This document shows, one piece after another, positions 59,825 to 64,000 of a stretch of DNA of 64,000 bases. The first letter of the stretch is position 1, and every line of letters begins with the position of its first letter. Under the pieces are notes generated by a model, which had not been told where the DNA came from, ran no database searches, and saw only the letters and a program-made list of their open reading frames with translations. The stretch is taken from contig JAQFVV010001042.1 of NCBI GenBank assembly GCA_028023455.1, forward strand, positions 60,656-124,655, given 5' to 3'. Position numbers and translations under genes: made by a program. Source of the stretch: Epiperipatus broadwayi. Taxonomy: Eukaryota > Onychophora > Udeonychophora > Euonychophora > Peripatidae.

Positions 59825-61570
59825 ATGATTTACAATAGGAATAGTAATCTATTACTTAATTTATAAATTCAATTTGTATCTAAAATTTGTTACTATTAAT
59901 TTTCATTGACAGGTTTCTTTTTTTTTTTTTTTTTGATAAACTTTTAGTAGTAATTGTTTTGTTTTTTCAATTTCTAAAAAAGATCAATTCTAAGTTTTCT
60001 TTGGATTTCTTGTCATCATTGTATACCTAATATCTAATATCTGGCTTACAAAATTGATTGCTTTAGAATTTCAAAATTTTTCTTTTGATCTGTGAATGAC
60101 AAATTTCTTTTTGGATATTATTCTATCTTTAAAATTTTGTATAAATTTATTCTTTCTTATTGGTTTTTTAATCAAAAAGTGAGGAAAGGGGGGGGGGTTT
60201 GAATGGTGTCTGTAGTATTTCTAATTCAATCTGTCTTGATTTGTAATGGTCGGATTTGATTTGGAATATGATTTTGTCTTTAAAAAATTTTATTGGCTTT
60301 TTAAAAAGTGAGGAGGGAGGGAAAAGGTGTTAATTGATTGCAAATTTTATCTATTTCAAACAACTTGTTTTGAGTGACAGATTTGTTTTGGAAATTTGGA
60401 TGATTTTAAAAATTTGTAAATTTCTTCTTTCTTATTGGCTTGTTAAAAAGTGAGGAGAGATGGATGAACTGCATCTATTATCTAATTCAAACAACTTAAG
60501 ACATATATTGTCTTTAAAAATTTGTAAATGACTTCTTTCTTTTTTAGATATTTAAAAAATATGTGGGGGGGAGAGTGGTAAATTGCTTTTTTTGACAGAT
60601 GAAAACTAATTCTAAGTTACTTTCAATATAATTCCAATCAAACACTACAAATAAAAATGAACTGTCTGGCTTTTAAACAACAAGAAATTTTAAAAAAATC
60701 TTGATTTAGATTTTTTAAATTAAAAAGTAAATAATAAAAATAAAATTTAAATGAATATCATGTCAAGAAAAAAAAATTTCTTTATCAATTAATTTCTAAA
60801 AAGTTAATTATTTATTGGAATGTGCAGGGGGAATTTTTTTTTTTTTAAAAAAAAAAAAACCTCTTTCCAGGTTTTAAAAATGAAAATGTAAATTTTTTAA
60901 TGACAAAAAAAAAAAAAAAATCCAAATTCCAGATCACTCTCACAATATCTCAAAACTCAATAAAAAATTGAAAGACAAAAATTAAAAAAATAATAAAACA
61001 AAAAGCCTGTCAATGAAAACTAAGAGTAAGTAGTTTTAGATTACACACAGAATTTATTAATTCCCTCCTCTTACCCCTTTCCCCTTTTTTCTTTAAATCC
61101 AATTAGAAATTGTAAAGAGAAATAAAAGTTTGTCCCAAAAAACTCTAAAAAAATGGTTGGCCAAAAGAAAAAAACTGTCAATAAAGAGAGATTTTAGATT
61201 ACACAGTGAATTTATAAATTTAGTCATAATACAATGGCTAGTTATGCCCCCCCCCCATACGTTTTAAAACAATAAAGAAAACAAAAGAACATTCAAAATT
61301 TCTAAATAGATTTTTTTTTCCAATTACAAATAAAAAAAAATTATTATTTTAAATGTAACTATATTTTGTAAATTGCTTACTTTTTTTTTTGTTTCACTCC
61401 CCCCCCCCCATGAACTCTGGCTTCCACTAATCCACCACTCCCCTCCCGAATAAAAAATTGAAAATTAGAGATTACTGCCAAAAAACAAAAGAAAACTAAT
61501 ACTAAGAGATTTTAGATTAAACAATGAATTTATAAATCTAGTCATAGTATTATTACAACTAAGTTACATA
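59825..61570. mobile_element. Long fold-back element with tandem subterminal repeats
   Basis: The left end (ATAAATTCAATTTGTATCTA, AATTTTCATTGACAG) and the right end (GAAAACTAATACTAAGAGAT, TTTAGATTAAACAATGAATTT) are diverged inverted partners. The left arm has about four degenerate units of 120-170 bases each containing TTCTTATTGGCTT...AAAAAGTGAGGAG (60130-60590), and the right arm has corresponding GAGATTTTAGATTACACA units. Centre near 60840 is a T15/A14 run. Poly-G and poly-C runs occur in mirrored places. No coding content. Confidence 0.6.
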
Positions 61571-61669
61571 GCCATTTTTTGAAAAAAATCTACAACTTCT
61601 CGATTAGTCATCCCAGTGTTTAAAGATTCAATTAAAGAGAAAATTTACATGTAGATAACTGATTAGATT

Positions 61670-62168
61670 GGTACCATTTTTAATACCTATAATATATATT
61701 AGCACTGAAAATATTGTTCTTATATGTAGACAAAGCAAAGTTACAAATTTCAAATCATAGAAAGATTCATGGACCAATCATGAGACATTTTATAATAATT
61801 ATCTTTAAAAAAAACAACTATATTGTCTTCAATAAACTTAAAATTTTTTTACGATATATCGACCAACTCCTTTATTTACTAAGGCTTGTTGAATATTTTT
61901 AATTTTTATAATTATATGATTTCATTGATAGATTATATTCCATAAAAATTAATGAACAAGCCTTAATAAGTAAAGAAATTAACCAATACACTATAAATTT
62001 TTTTATTTTATTGACGACAATATTATTGCATTTTTTTTTGAAGATATTATAAAATGTCTCAAGATTGTTCCATGAATCTTTCTATGATTATAAATTTTTA
62101 ACTTTGCTTTGTCTACATAAAAAAATCATTATTTTCACTGCTAATAATATTATAGGTATTAAAATTTA
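61670..62168. mobile_element. 500-bp palindromic fold-back element
   Basis: TACCTATAATATATATTAGC ... TGTAGACAAAGCAAAGTTAC on the left returns as complement at 62100-62165, with arms of about 220 bases and a short loop near 61915. It appears inserted in a Penelope-like remnant whose coding traces resume just after it. Confidence 0.88.
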
Positions 62169-62375
62169 CATAAGATTCATTGATTACTTTTTTGTTTGTG
62201 GATGTGAAGATAATTTAAGTGATGTTAAGAATAAATAAAACAAGTTAAATGGTTTAAAATTAATAAATAATAAGAAACAGAATAAAAATATTAAATATCT
62301 CAATGTGTATGTGACAAGATTTGGGTGTTTTATTAAATTATAAATTGTTAATTATATTGATACATGAAAGAGGAT
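62169..62375 (+). pseudogene. Possible Penelope-like reverse transcriptase trace
   Basis: After the fold-back, translation gives RFIDYFFVCGCEDNLSDVKN then KLNGLKLINNKKQNKNIKYL and NVYV. The RFIDYFFV start resembles the RT catalytic box context R[YF].D..F, with the second Asp changed. It is cut by the Tigger insertion at 62376, beyond which a GIY-YIG trace follows at 63.9 kb. Weak but consistent with one Penelope-like copy. Confidence 0.35.
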
Positions 62376-63600
62376 ATACATCTGGGTCTCGTTTTATGCG
62401 GATTTTTTTAATGCGATTTAAAGTATGCGATTCATGTTTCTTCTTAATATCTTTTTATGTGGGGTTTCTTTTATGTGATAAAAAAGTTCATATTTCACTA
62501 TATTTATTAGATATCAAGAAATTTAAATTATTAATAACTTATTTTGACTTGAAATACTTTTTTTTTCAAAAGTATAATGTTATATTAGCAGCTAACATGA
62601 ATATGGCCTGAAGCTGTATTTAGAATCTTAGCTTCTACGTAAATAACCTACTTATACTTATGAGTAAATAATAATAATAGATTTATACTTACGAGTATAA
62701 AAATATTGCAATAAATATTCAAAAATTTTAAACTTTTAAAACATATTTTGTTAGATATAACAGAAATAAATATTCTTTTAGATTTTTAAAATAAATAACG
62801 AAGTTTTGTAAACTGAAAATAATCTTTCTACCGATAATGTATAATCTTTTTGTTTTGATTGCGATCTCATTTTTTTAATATAGAAACAAAATGTGAACAT
62901 TTAAAATTTATTTCAGTAGTAAACACAAATATCTATCAAATGAAGACAAATTTATTATTTTCTGATAAGTATTAATCATTTAATCATAGATTTTATGTTG
63001 ATGTGTGAGACAAAGAAAAACATCAGAAAATGCTGAAATCTGAGTTTGCTGCAATGAACAACCTCTTAAATTCCAAAGAAAGCTAAATTAGTTATATGTC
63101 TGGATATCGCGAGCTTTATAAACAATTAGTAAAATCATCATCTCAAAGTTTATTCACTGATTACATTGTCAACAGAAAACCATTAACACAGCACAAGACT
63201 GAAAGTGGTGCTAGTTGTACTTCCTCTTGTGATGAATCTGATTTCTTACCACTTTACAAATGAACCCCATATTGTCAAATAGCGATAATGATTAAAATAT
63301 GTATGAAAAAATGTAAAATTAAATACTGTAGTTAATAAAAAAAAAGTAAAAAAAGTTTGTCTTGTATCAATTTTTTTCAAATATTTGATATTTTTTATTA
63401 GTCATACTTTATTTTCTTATTTTTTTTAATGCAAATTTTAAAGTAATTTTTCCTTGTTGCTTTGGTTTTATGCGATTTCTGAAAATTACAGAACCTATCC
63501 CCCATTTTTCAAGGTAAGTTAAGTCAATTTTTGTGCAATTTTTTTTTTAATGCGGGTTTTCTGTGGAGCCTATCTACCGCATAAAACGAGACCCAGGTAT
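62376..63600 (+). mobile_element. Deleted Tigger/pogo transposon, copy 2
   Basis: Ends CATCTGGGTCTCGTTTTATG and the complement of CATAAAACGAGACCCAGG, flanked by TA. Shares the subterminal ATGCGATTCATGTTTCTTCT and the tail coding for SGASCTSSCDESDFLPLYK (about 63200-63260) with copy 1. The HTH start is not kept. Inserted in a Penelope-like remnant. Confidence 0.85.
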
Positions 63601-63601
63601 A

Positions 63602-63992
63602 TAAATACTATAAATTAAAAGCAGAGATCTTTTTTATTTCATAATGATAGCTTATGGTATTTTGAATGTAATAAATCACAATATACTGCACATTTTATTT
63701 TTTAAAAAAAAAACGAGTAATTAGAGAGGGTTATGATGGTAAAGAAATTCGCTATATTTTATGTCAATTTAAAAAGTATAACATTAATTTTAAAAAGCAA
63801 AATATGAATGACAAAAAATACATATTTATTCATTATGTTTCAAATGCCCAAGTTAAATTCATAAATATACATATAAAAAATTATATAATGTTCCTATTAA
63901 TGTTAGTGAATAATCAAAAAAATCAGATAGTAATATTGTGTATCAACTTGTGTGTGAATTCAATGTTTCATATATTGGAAATTGAGATATAG
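63602..63992 (+). pseudogene. Penelope-like GIY-YIG remnant at window edge
   Basis: Reads RGYDGKEIRYILCQFKKYNI, then (63927-63992) KSDSNIVYQLVCEFNVSYIG and N-stop. IVYQLVCEFNVSYIG is the first half of a GIY-YIG domain. The rest is cut by a stop and the window edge. Confidence 0.65.
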
Positions 63993-64000
63993 TATTGAAG

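Overview
This window looks like nuclear DNA of an invertebrate animal. It is strongly AT-rich, has short exons separated by long GT-AG introns, and is densely packed with decayed eukaryotic transposons. There is no bacterial-style gene packing, operon, rRNA or CRISPR array. I cannot name the species. The mix of Penelope-like elements, one recurring LINE family, pogo/Tigger, hAT and many fold-back elements fits several invertebrate groups.

Two host genes can be read exon by exon with consistent splice phases. On the + strand, seven exons (10886 to 30752) encode a multi-pass membrane protein of about 226 residues that I do not recognise. On the - strand, five exons (56325 down to 36291) encode the C-terminal half of S-formylglutathione hydrolase (esterase D, ESD), including all three expected catalytic residues. 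The N-terminal exons of ESD are not visible before the right edge. The two genes are convergent.

Nearly everything else is transposon debris, much of it nested. One LINE family appears five times (about 7.1-7.85 kb -, 21.06-24.4 kb - split by a 1.27-kb element with a perfect 8-bp target duplication, 34.9-36.1 kb +, 40.6 kb +, 56.9-57.3 kb +). Penelope-like GIY-YIG remnants occur at 11.7-12.25, 27.5-28.76 (head-to-head palindrome), 41.4-42.3 and 63.6-64.0 kb. A nearly complete but broken hAT element of the ZBED5/SCAND3-like type lies at 48.1-50.5 kb. A 2.0-kb element with 8-bp flanking repeats and a possible Merlin/ISXO2-type coding trace sits at 42.3-44.3 kb. Two deleted Tigger/pogo elements lie at 31.56-32.93 and 62.38-63.60 kb. 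A fold-back family with a distinctive GC-richer core is present six times (14.5, 45.3, 47.6, 55.1, 56.0, 58.9 kb); one copy ends about ten bases from an ESD 5' splice site.

The most unusual recurring signal is a CTGANGA / hairpin / GAAA motif found in the Penelope 3' end and inside many fold-back elements of at least two families. It resembles a slightly irregular hammerhead ribozyme core and may tie the Penelope elements and the fold-backs into one retroelement system. Functional activity is inference only.
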